Part shown: positions 56,838 to 64,000 of the stretch, piece by piece
How the letters are laid out: every line of letters starts with the position of its first letter
Numbering within the stretch: position 1 is the first letter of the stretch
Source of the DNA: JBAYST01 sp034932745
GTDB taxonomy: Bacteria > Bacillota_I > Bacilli_A > RFN20 > CAG-826
NCBI GenBank assembly: GCA_034932745.1
Contig: JAYFOJ010000002.1
Coordinates: 124,001 to 188,000 of the forward strand
Direction: 5' to 3'
Length of the DNA: 64,000 nt
Translations under genes and position numbers: made by a program
The notes under the pieces: generated by a model
Told to the model about the DNA's origin: nothing
What the model saw: the letters and a program-made list of their open reading frames with translations, nothing else
Databases searched by the model: none

Positions 56838-57542
56838 CTATAGTGGCTTATCAATTATTTCTTTATACATCCTAGGATACTTTTTTATCGTTGGAGTTTT
56901 TTTAACAAAAACTAAATTAAAACGAGTTTCTTTAGAATTCGGCAGTTCTTCTTCCATTGCATTTTTAAGTTCGATGCCGAGTTTTTTAATCGCCACAGAT
57001 GCATTCTCGTATTCTTCTATTCCAGTTTTGCCTTTCATCGCGATGAATTCACCACCGACTTTAACAAGTGGGACGCAGATTTCTAGTAAGACTGACAAAG
57101 GCGCAACCGCTCGTGCAATCACAAAATCAAATTCTTCTCGATGCATATTTGCGTATTCTTCGCCACGAGCGTTGATAACTTCAACATTTTGAAGATTGAC
57201 TCTCTTTGCAACTTCCAGTAAATAATCTGTTTTCTTTTTTGTTGCATCTAGCAAATAAACATGTGCGGAAGGGAAAAGAGTAGCAATAACTAATCCTGGA
57301 AAGCCAGCGCCGGAACCGAAGTCTAGTATTTTTTTATTTTGCAAATCGATATCTCGGACTCCTAAAGCAGAATCAAATATCATTTTTTCGACAAAATCTT
57401 CTTTATTGGTAATCGCGGTCAAATTAAATTTCTCGTTGGTTTCAAGAGTAATATTCATGATTAAATCTAGTTTATTAATCGCTTCATCTTCATAAGGAAG
57501 ACCGCTTTCCCAAAGTTTCATTTTAAGTTCTTTTAAATTCAT
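56838..57542 (-). CDS. rsmG: 16S rRNA (guanine-N7) methyltransferase
   Basis: The 234-residue SAM-dependent enzyme modifies G527 of 16S rRNA. FNLTAITNKEDFVEKMIFDS and KILDFGSGAGFPGLVIATLFP hold the SAM-binding loop near residue 78, and FDFVIARAVAPL is another family signature. It overlaps mnmG by 4 bases, the gidA-gidB arrangement. Normal length. Confidence 0.97.
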   Translation of the reverse strand: MNLKELKMKLWESGLPYEDEAINKLDLIMNITLETNEKFNLTAITNKEDFVEKMIFDSALGVRDIDLQNKKILDFGSGAGFPGLVIATLFPSAHVYLLDATKKKTDYLLEVAKRVNLQNVEVINARGEEYANMHREEFDFVIARAVAPLSVLLEICVPLVKVGGEFIAMKGKTGIEEYENASVAIKKLGIELKNAMEEELPNSKETRFNLVFVKKTPTIKKYPRMYKEIIDKPL

Positions 57543-59416
57543 TTTTTGAGGCCTTTCTTTACTAGCATAATCAAGATGGCAACATCAGCAGGATTGACTC
57601 CTGATATTCTCGACGCTTGACCGATTGTATTTGGATGAATCTTCGCTAATTTTTGTCTAGCTTCAATGGCTAATCCGTCTGTATGTAGGTAATCAATCTC
57701 ATCTGGAAGTTTTAATTCATCTAATTTTGCCATATTAGCAGCTTCCTTGATTTGATTTGCGATGTATCCTTCGTACTTAATCATCGTTTCGACTTCTTTA
57801 ATTGAATCATCGTCTAAAGTCAAACCTTTAAGAGCGGGAACAAATTCAATAAGACCATTATAGTCGACACCTGGTCTTTTAAGGACTTCAGATGCTCTAA
57901 TTCCGCCTTTAACTTCTTGAAAGCCTAAAGAAATCAAATAATCGACAAATTCTTTTTTCTTTCCAATAAAGGTATTTTCCAAAACACTTATCGCCTTATC
58001 AATATTGGTTTTTTTATCGACAAACTTTTCGTATCTTTTGTCTTTAATGAGTCCAATGGTATGACCAATTTCGGTAAGTCTTAAATCAGCATTGTCATGT
58101 CTTAAAAGTAATCTAAATTCTGCTCTTGAAGACATTAAACGGTATGGTTCATTTGTTCCTTTGGTAATTAAATCGTCGATCATAACACCAATGTAGGACT
58201 GGTCGCGACGGAGAATTAATGGGTCTTTGCCTTTTATGCGTAACGCGGCGTTAATTCCAGCCATCAACCCCAATCCTGCAGCTTCTTCGTATCCTGAAGT
58301 TCCGCATATTTGACCACTAACATATAATCCAGGCCATTTTTTGATCATTAAAGTGGCATCGTATTCGTATGATTTAATCGCATCATATTCGATTGCGTAT
58401 GCGTATTTGAGGATTTCAGCGTTTTCTAGACCCGGTAAGGAATGAACCATTTTAAGTTGAATATCTTTTGGCATGCTCGTCGAAAAGCCTTGGAGATAAA
58501 TCGAGTCAGTTCGACGTGACTCTGGCTCTAAAAACAATTGATGTCTTTCTTTATCAGCGAATTTAACAATTTTATCTTCAATAGAAGGGCAATAACGAGG
58601 TCCGACACCTTTGACGATTCCACCATACATCGCCGATTCTTTTAAGTTATTACGAATTATTTCGTGTGTTTTAGGGGTTGTATATATCAAATAACATGGT
58701 AATTGCTCTTCAATTGGGACAAATTCTATTGTTTCATATGAAAATGCTAATTTTTCTGGGGTTCCATACTGTGGAACAGATTTGGAAAAATCGATTGAAT
58801 CTCGTTTGATTCTTTGTGGGGTTCCAGTTTTAAGACGATAAATATCAATTCCCATAGACGACAAATATGGCGAAAGTCCAATTGAAGGCTTTTCACCATC
58901 TGGACCCCCGCTAGTTTTGCTATGTCCAACAAGAATTTCGCTTTCCATATATGTTCCAGTTGCCAAAATAACAGACTTGGAAAGATATGATTTTCCATCG
59001 CTAGTTCTAACGCCTTTAATAATCCCATCTTCATGAATAATTTCAGTAACCATGCCTTCAATTACCGTTAGATTTTCAGTATTTAATGCAAGTTGCTGCA
59101 TGTAATGTGGATAATCTAACTTATCGGCTTGAGCCCTTAAACATTGAACGCCTGGTCCTTTACCTGTATTTAACATCTTCATTTGAAGGTATTCGTGATC
59201 GGCACCAATTCCCATCATTCCGCCGAGCGAGTCGATTTCTCTAACTACTATTCCCTTAGCCGATCCACCAATCGATGGATTGCATGGCATGTTGCCCATC
59301 ATTTTGATATTTAAAGTTAAAAGAAGTGTTTTACACCCCAAATGCGCGCTTGCAAAAGCGGCCTCTAAACCAGCGTGTCCACCGCCGACAACGATTATTT
59401 CGAATTTATTATCCAT
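57539..59416 (-). CDS. mnmG: tRNA uridine-5-carboxymethylaminomethyl modification enzyme MnmG (GidA)
   Basis: The 625-residue FAD enzyme works with MnmE to modify U34 of tRNAs. FAD-binding VVGGGHAGLEAAFASAHLG is at the N-terminus, followed by the family signatures GNMPCNPSIGGSAKGIVVRE and MGGPDGEKPSIGLS-type GGPDGEKPS. GLYVSGQICGTSGYEEAAGLG lies in the FAD domain, and a C-terminal helical domain has TNEPYRLMSSRAEFRL. Its start touches the sufB stop, so mnmG follows the suf operon and may be co-transcribed with it. Confidence 0.98.
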   Translation of the reverse strand: MDNKFEIIVVGGGHAGLEAAFASAHLGCKTLLLTLNIKMMGNMPCNPSIGGSAKGIVVREIDSLGGMMGIGADHEYLQMKMLNTGKGPGVQCLRAQADKLDYPHYMQQLALNTENLTVIEGMVTEIIHEDGIIKGVRTSDGKSYLSKSVILATGTYMESEILVGHSKTSGGPDGEKPSIGLSPYLSSMGIDIYRLKTGTPQRIKRDSIDFSKSVPQYGTPEKLAFSYETIEFVPIEEQLPCYLIYTTPKTHEIIRNNLKESAMYGGIVKGVGPRYCPSIEDKIVKFADKERHQLFLEPESRRTDSIYLQGFSTSMPKDIQLKMVHSLPGLENAEILKYAYAIEYDAIKSYEYDATLMIKKWPGLYVSGQICGTSGYEEAAGLGLMAGINAALRIKGKDPLILRRDQSYIGVMIDDLITKGTNEPYRLMSSRAEFRLLLRHDNADLRLTEIGHTIGLIKDKRYEKFVDKKTNIDKAISVLENTFIGKKKEFVDYLISLGFQEVKGGIRASEVLKRPGVDYNGLIEFVPALKGLTLDDDSIKEVETMIKYEGYIANQIKEAANMAKLDELKLPDEIDYLHTDGLAIEARQKLAKIHPNTIGQASRISGVNPADVAILIMLVKKGLKK

Positions 59417-60819
59417 TAACCAACACTTCCATCCATATCCATCTTAATCAACTGATTAAGTTCGACAGCATATTCCATCGGTAATTCTTTTGAAAATGGT
59501 TCAATAAATCCCATAATTATCATTTGCGTAGCGTCTTTTTTACTTAAACCACGACTCATTAGATAAAACAATTGATCTTCATTGATTTTACTGACAGTTG
59601 CTTCGTGTTCGATAAAAGAACTGTTATTAGATACTTCGTTTGTTGGAATTGTATCGCTTTTTGAAATGTTATCTAAAATCAAAGTATCGCATTCGACATG
59701 AGAACGCGAATTATATGCATTAGTTTCGTGTCTTACGGTGCCGCGATAATTAGATACTCCGCCATTTTTGACTATTGATTTAGAAATAATTGTCGAAGAT
59801 GTATTAGGAGCTTTATGAATCATTCTCGCGCCGGCATCTTGAAATTGTCCATGGCCTGCAACGGCGATTGAGATGCAAGTTCCTCTAGCGCCTTCTCCTG
59901 CAAGAATACATGCTGGATATTTCATATTGAGTTGTGAGCCGATATTTCCATCGATCCAATCCATTGAAGCATTTTCATAGCAAATGGCTCTTTTTGTAAC
60001 TAAATTAATAATATTTGTCGACCAGTTTTGAACTGTTGAGTAGCGGCATTTTCCGCCTTTTAAAACAATTATTTCTACGACGGCCGCATGTAAAGATTCT
60101 TTAGAATAAACCGGTGCTGTGCATCCTTCGACGTAGTGAACGTCTGCGCCCTCGTCGACGATAATCAATGTTCTTTCAAATTGTCCAGATTTCTCGTTGT
60201 TAATTCTAAAATAACTTTGAAGGGGTTTATCTAATTTGACACCTTTTGGAACATAGATAAAAGATCCTCCAGACCACACTGCACCGTTGAGTGCAGAAAA
60301 CTTGTTATCAGCAAATGGAATAACAGTACCGAAATATTTTTTAATTAAGTCAGGATATAACTTTAACGCCATATCAGTAGAAAGGAAAATAACACCTTTT
60401 TCTTCGACTTCTTTCAGCATGTTGTGATATACAACTTCTGATTCGTATTGAGTTGATACTCCAGAAAGAAATTTTTGTTCAGCCTCTGGAATTCCGAGTC
60501 TTTGGAAAGTTGTTTTAATCGTATCTGGCACCTTATCCCAACTATTTTCTTCTTTTTCACTAGGCCTAATAAAGTATGTAAATGAGTTAAAATCAATTTC
60601 TTTTAAATCTGGACCAAAATGAGGAAGGGGCATAGCATTAAAAGCTTTTAGAGCTTTAAGGCGATATTCCAACATCCATTCTGGTTCGTGCTTCCATGAA
60701 GAAATATTACGAACTACTTGTTCGTTTAAGCCAACACCTGATTTTAGAATTGAAACATCTTCGTTTTTAAAACCAGTGTTTGTATCTTCTTGAAATTTGA
60801 CATTCTTCTTCGCACTCAT
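59416..60819 (-). CDS. sufB: SUF iron-sulfur scaffold protein SufB
   Basis: The 467-residue member of the SufBCD complex has the SufB core: SGGSFIYVPKGVKLDKPLQSYF, EGCTAPVYSKESLHAAVVEI with the conserved Cys, and the C-terminal SRGLSKKDATQMIIMGF shared with SufD. It assembles 4Fe-4S clusters using sulfur passed from SufS by SufU. It overlaps sufU by 4 bases. Length is normal for Gram-positive SufB. Confidence 0.97.
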   Translation of the reverse strand: MSAKKNVKFQEDTNTGFKNEDVSILKSGVGLNEQVVRNISSWKHEPEWMLEYRLKALKAFNAMPLPHFGPDLKEIDFNSFTYFIRPSEKEENSWDKVPDTIKTTFQRLGIPEAEQKFLSGVSTQYESEVVYHNMLKEVEEKGVIFLSTDMALKLYPDLIKKYFGTVIPFADNKFSALNGAVWSGGSFIYVPKGVKLDKPLQSYFRINNEKSGQFERTLIIVDEGADVHYVEGCTAPVYSKESLHAAVVEIIVLKGGKCRYSTVQNWSTNIINLVTKRAICYENASMDWIDGNIGSQLNMKYPACILAGEGARGTCISIAVAGHGQFQDAGARMIHKAPNTSSTIISKSIVKNGGVSNYRGTVRHETNAYNSRSHVECDTLILDNISKSDTIPTNEVSNNSSFIEHEATVSKINEDQLFYLMSRGLSKKDATQMIIMGFIEPFSKELPMEYAVELNQLIKMDMDGSVG

Positions 60820-61241
60820 TTTTTAATTAGCTCTCCAATTGCAGTACAACCAAGCATCGCACATCTTATTCTCGCCGCTTGTTTTGAGGTGTTCATGAAA
60901 ACAACGGCTTCGTCCAATACGTTTTCGTCAAAAGGAGCTTCGTGAATCATCGCGTCGTAATTCGCAAGAATTTCATCAGCTTCTTTAATCTTTTTCCCTT
61001 TAACCAATTCACATAAAATATCGGTCGAAGCCGTTGAAATGGTACAGCCGATTCCAGTGAAACAGGCATCTTTAATAATGCCGTCTTCTTTTAATACATA
61101 GACGTCGATATCGTCGATGCAGTTATCTGAATGCATGTGTATCTTTTCGTAATTAGAACCGCTAGGTTCGCGCTTATTGCGTGGATAAGTGTAGTGATCG
61201 ACGATGATTTCTCTCATCATTTGATTAGTTAAAGTAGGCAT
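60816..61241 (-). CDS. sufU: Sulfur-transfer protein SufU
   Basis: The 141-residue IscU-like zinc protein has ligands in MHSDNCIDDI (Cys near 38), GIGCTISTAS (Cys near 63) and RIRCAMLGC (Cys near 125), as in Bacillus SufU. It accepts persulfide from SufS. It overlaps sufS by 17 bases at its start, and sufB follows. The Gram-positive order sufC-D-S-U-B is kept. Confidence 0.95.
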   Translation of the reverse strand: MPTLTNQMMREIIVDHYTYPRNKREPSGSNYEKIHMHSDNCIDDIDVYVLKEDGIIKDACFTGIGCTISTASTDILCELVKGKKIKEADEILANYDAMIHEAPFDENVLDEAVVFMNTSKQAARIRCAMLGCTAIGELIKK

Positions 61242-62457
61242 CTAAAATGTCACCTCCATTTGTAAGAGCGTCAAGAAATACATCAATATCTTCTTTAGTC
61301 GTGTATAAATATGTGGACATTCTGCAAGTTGCACTTGTTTTTAAGAAATCAGTTAAGATTTTGGCGCAATGTTGACCGCTTCTTACGGCGATTCCTTTAC
61401 TATTTAACAAAGTTGCCTCGTCTTGAGCGAAAACACCTTTGATATTAAACGTGATAATACCAGTCGCTCCGTGTTCATTATAAATAATGAGGTTATTTAT
61501 TCTTTTGGCTTTTTCAATAAAATACGCTCTTAACATTTCTTCGTGATGATGGATGTTTTCAATTCCAACTTTCGAAATGAAATCCACCGCTGCTTTTAAT
61601 CCGATAATTCCAGCTAAATTCATTGTGCCGGCTTCAAATTTTGAAGGTGGATTTAAATACTCGACATCACCACACATATCAAATTTCGCATTCATTCCAC
61701 CGCCGGATAAGAATGGATCCATCTTATCGAGTAAATCGTATTTTCCCCATAAAACGCCAATTCCGGTTGGGCCGCACATCTTGTGTCCAGAAAAAGATAA
61801 AAAGTCGATATCTAAATCTTTTACATCGGTTTTAATATGTGGAACAGATTGAGCACCATCGACCGAAATAAGTGCGCCGTATTCGTGTGCGATTTTTGCT
61901 AGAGCTTTTACATCAGCGATGAATCCGAGAACATTGCCGACATGTGCAACACAAATCAGTTTCGTTTTTTTAGATATAACTTTTCTAAGGTTCTCTGGTG
62001 TGAGTCTTCCTTCTTTATCTAGAGGAATCAAGGATATCTTGCATCCAGTTAATTCGTGAACTCTAAACCAAGGAAGCACATTAGAAGCATGTTCTGCTTC
62101 AGTAATTAATATTTCATCGTCAGCGGTTAAAAATTTTGCTCCATAACCGTATGCGATTAAGTTTAAAGACATTGAGGCGCCGCTAGTAAAAACTACCTCC
62201 CTTGAATCACCATTAATAAATTTAGCAACCGATTCTCTTGCTTTCTCGACTTCAACATCCATGTTGTAGCATAAATCGTAATCACCGCGATGACTGTTGG
62301 ATGTAACATCTGAATAATAGTGTTCAATTGCTTTAATTACGCTAAAAGGTTTAAAAGTCGTCGATGCATTGTCGAGAAAAACTAGTGGCTTGCCACTCAT
62401 TGTTTTTGTTCCATCGAGCATTGGAAATTGTTTTCTTATTTCGTATACATCGTACAT
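61225..62457 (-). CDS. sufS: Cysteine desulfurase SufS
   Basis: The 410-residue class II PLP desulfurase has the PLP lysine in FLSFSGHKMCGPTGIGVLWG (near residue 225) and the persulfide Cys in AVRSGQHCAKIL (near 363). It strips sulfur from cysteine for cluster synthesis. It lies 2 bases after sufD and overlaps sufU. Length is normal. Confidence 0.97.
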   Translation of the reverse strand: MYDVYEIRKQFPMLDGTKTMSGKPLVFLDNASTTFKPFSVIKAIEHYYSDVTSNSHRGDYDLCYNMDVEVEKARESVAKFINGDSREVVFTSGASMSLNLIAYGYGAKFLTADDEILITEAEHASNVLPWFRVHELTGCKISLIPLDKEGRLTPENLRKVISKKTKLICVAHVGNVLGFIADVKALAKIAHEYGALISVDGAQSVPHIKTDVKDLDIDFLSFSGHKMCGPTGIGVLWGKYDLLDKMDPFLSGGGMNAKFDMCGDVEYLNPPSKFEAGTMNLAGIIGLKAAVDFISKVGIENIHHHEEMLRAYFIEKAKRINNLIIYNEHGATGIITFNIKGVFAQDEATLLNSKGIAVRSGQHCAKILTDFLKTSATCRMSTYLYTTKEDIDVFLDALTNGGDILDAYFN

Positions 62458-62459
62458 AT

Positions 62460-63272
62460 TTACACCCTCTCCAGAATCAATTTTTCAATCTCTTCTTTTA
62501 TCTCTTCGTCTTCGAAATTCTTCAATATCGGTTTTATATATCCCATGACAATTAGTGTTTTTGCTTCTTTTTCACTAATTCCGCGAGACTTTAAATAGAA
62601 TAAATGTTCTTCATTAACTTGACCAAGTACCGCAGAGTGCCCTGCTTCAATGTCATTTTCATCGATTTTTAGAATCGGTTTTGCAACAACATCTGCCTCT
62701 TTAGAAAACACCATGATTCTTGCATCTTGTTTTGTCTTTGATTTCTTAGAACCTTTTTCGATGTGGGAGGCTCCAGAAAATACCAAACGAGAATGGTCTT
62801 TGGCAACACCATAATTATTGGCAGTTGCACGCGTCGATAAACCAATGTGATCGATTAATACTTTAAACTCTTTGTTGTCATCGTTGCGCGAGATAGATGA
62901 CAAGATCCAATCGCATTGAGAATTATCTCCAATTAAATTTACATCAACTTTGTTGATACCTTTACCATTTGAGAAATCCGCATAACTTAAACTCAAAGTA
63001 GCATTTTCCATTAAATCAAATGACAATTCACTATTTCCGATTTCGTTTTTATTGAGTACTTTAGCATTCAATACTGAACCGGTTTTTTGAATAACTTTAA
63101 CACCAAAATTAACACAATCGATAAATAATACATTAGCCTCAAGATTTTCGTTCAAAATAATATTTTTAATATTTGCAATATCGTTGCCTTTAATAATATA
63201 AGAAAAATGTTCTTGATTAGTAAAAATTAAGTCATCGTTTTTTATTAAATTTTGAACACTATTTCTTTTCAT
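62460..63272 (-). CDS. sufD: SUF complex subunit SufD, short form
   Basis: The 270 residues have the C-terminal half of SufD/SufB: LVFSGASHIEKGSKKSKTKQDARIM, LKIDENDIEAGHSAVLGQVNEEHLFYLKSRG, EKEAKTLIVMGYI. The usual N-terminal domain of SufD (which brings it to about 430 residues) is mostly absent; the first 100 residues look like a reduced version. It starts at the sufC stop. It should still form the SufBCD complex because the beta-helix core and SufC-binding C-terminus are present. Confidence 0.9.
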   Translation of the reverse strand: MKRNSVQNLIKNDDLIFTNQEHFSYIIKGNDIANIKNIILNENLEANVLFIDCVNFGVKVIQKTGSVLNAKVLNKNEIGNSELSFDLMENATLSLSYADFSNGKGINKVDVNLIGDNSQCDWILSSISRNDDNKEFKVLIDHIGLSTRATANNYGVAKDHSRLVFSGASHIEKGSKKSKTKQDARIMVFSKEADVVAKPILKIDENDIEAGHSAVLGQVNEEHLFYLKSRGISEKEAKTLIVMGYIKPILKNFEDEEIKEEIEKLILERV

Positions 63273-64000
63273 TATTTAATCGCTTCTTTAGTTGCGCATG
63301 CGCCGATTGAAACTTGACTCATTTGCGCTACTTCCTTTTCGATTTTAATTCCGTATTCTGTCTTTAGAAATTCATATCCTGTTTTATCTATTCTCTCGAT
63401 TAATTCTTTTTTGCCTTCTAATACGATTTTCCCATTAATCATAACCACAGCTTTTGTTGGAGAAACCAAATCAAATAGTCTTGCGTAGTGCGAAATAATT
63501 AAGAAAGCGTGTTGTTCTGATTGGTGGGCCTTAATAGCGTCAGCAACCAATTGAATAGCGTCGACATCAAGGCCAGAATCGATTTCGTCTAGAAGAATAA
63601 AGTCTGGGTTTAAAATTAGCATTTGAAGAATTTCGTTTCTTTTCTTTTCTCCGCCAGAAAACCCTTCATTTAAAGAACGATTAGCAAGGTCTAGCGGCAT
63701 ACCTAGTTTTTTTGACGATTCATCTATTAATTTATAGAACTTATATAAAGATACTGGTTTTTCGCTTCTTGCATTAATCGCCGCTCTTAAAAAATCAGCA
63801 TTAATTACTCCTGGAACTTCTGAAGGATACTGCATCCCAAAAAATATCCCAGCACGAGATCTCTCATCTGGCTCTAAACAAGTAATATCCTTGCCATCTA
63901 ATTCAATAGAACCTTTGGTTATTTTGTATTTCGGATGCCCCATAATAACATTCAAAAGAGTAGATTTTCCGTGTCCATTAGGGCCTAGTAAAGCCACTGT
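63272..64000 (-). CDS. sufC: SUF complex ATPase SufC (partial, N-terminus off the window)
   Basis: At least 242 codons are visible and the frame is open to the right edge; a GTG at 63997 is in the Walker A strand and is not the start. Walker A ALLGPNGHGKST, signature EGFSGGEKKRNEILQ, and Walker B FILLDEIDSGLDVDAI are present, with the switch His in LIISHY. An ABC-type ATPase that powers the SufBCD scaffold. First suf gene seen; its promoter is outside the window. Confidence 0.96.
   Translation of the reverse strand, partial: TVALLGPNGHGKSTLLNVIMGHPKYKITKGSIELDGKDITCLEPDERSRAGIFFGMQYPSEVPGVINADFLRAAINARSEKPVSLYKFYKLIDESSKKLGMPLDLANRSLNEGFSGGEKKRNEILQMLILNPDFILLDEIDSGLDVDAIQLVADAIKAHQSEQHAFLIISHYARLFDLVSPTKAVVMINGKIVLEGKKELIERIDKTGYEFLKTEYGIKIEKEVAQMSQVSIGACATKEAIK

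Noticed and set aside
1..64000. Mycoplasma genetic code (TGA as Trp)
   Set aside because: Conserved Trp positions are TGG and several genes end in TGA (recU, the pcnB-like gene, the LemA-like gene); reading through would fuse them to junk.
1..64000. CRISPR array, prophage, insertion sequence or integrative element
   Set aside because: No regularly spaced repeats, transposase, integrase or phage structural genes were seen; the content is core metabolism and conserved synteny.

Overview
The window looks like an AT-rich chromosome segment of an uncultured low-GC Bacillota, probably from the mollicute-related or Erysipelotrichia-like Bacilli. The reasons are gene order and content: a Bacillus-type (class B) RNase P RNA beside gpsB, rny-ymdB-miaB-ymcA-like, recA-cinA(C)-pgsA, dnaD-nth, mnmG-rsmG-parA-parB and a sufC-D-S-U-B operon. 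There are also SAM and FMN riboswitches. TGA is a normal stop here (recU, the pcnB-like gene and others end with it), so this is not a genetic-code-4 mycoplasma. I see no rRNA, insertion sequence, prophage or CRISPR array.

Layout, left to right. 1-7.4 kb is a minus-strand surface-polysaccharide cluster: LicD transferase (cut by the left edge), O-acetyltransferase, small lipoprotein, O-antigen-polymerase-like protein, flippase, TagD-like cytidylyltransferase and CapD/FlaA1-like sugar dehydratase. 7.5-13 kb holds small unknown membrane and cytosolic proteins, a Cof-type HAD phosphatase and a MacB-like ABC exporter. 13-16.6 kb has hpf, metK behind a SAM riboswitch, a TSCPD protein, pduL and a GtrA-like protein. 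16.6-26.7 kb has tRNA-Leu(GAG), a PTS-IIC-like permease, an M3 peptidase, gpmI, a LemA-like protein, an HAD phosphatase, an S1-domain protein, pgi, six tRNAs (Val, Tyr, Gln, Lys, Leu, Gln) and nfu.

26.7-32.1 kb has an inositol-phosphatase-family enzyme, nrnA, rpoE, argS, ispF and ychF. 32.2-37.1 kb is a tandem pair of very large ABC ATPase-permease fusions. 37.2-47.9 kb is RNA modification, RNA decay and recombination: DUF951, fhs, tcdA, miaA, ymcA-like, miaB, ymdB, rny with a strongly structured leader, recA, cinA(C), pgsA, rnpB and gpsB. 48-57 kb has a DEDD exonuclease coupled to recU, nth, dnaD, a pcnB-like gene, hup, der, cmk, a ferredoxin of 59 residues, ribU behind an FMN riboswitch, parB and parA. 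57-64 kb has rsmG, mnmG and the suf iron-sulfur operon, cut by the right edge inside sufC.

The most interesting signals are in expression control rather than in a new protein system. (1) Many first genes of transcription units have a -10 box only 6-12 nt before the start codon and no Shine-Dalgarno, the signature of leaderless mRNAs. (2) rny has a leader that folds by inspection into a four-way junction flanked by two more hairpins and matches no riboswitch class I know. (3) One ABC gene appears to start at AUU, with its Shine-Dalgarno in the 3' arm of a terminator hairpin and the U-run as spacer. ribU shows the same fused terminator/RBS layout below its FMN aptamer. (4) A 25-codon in-frame open extension follows the stop of the other ABC gene. 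(5) Perfect short palindromes sit in or near several promoter regions. All of these were read by eye; none has been tested by folding software or database search.
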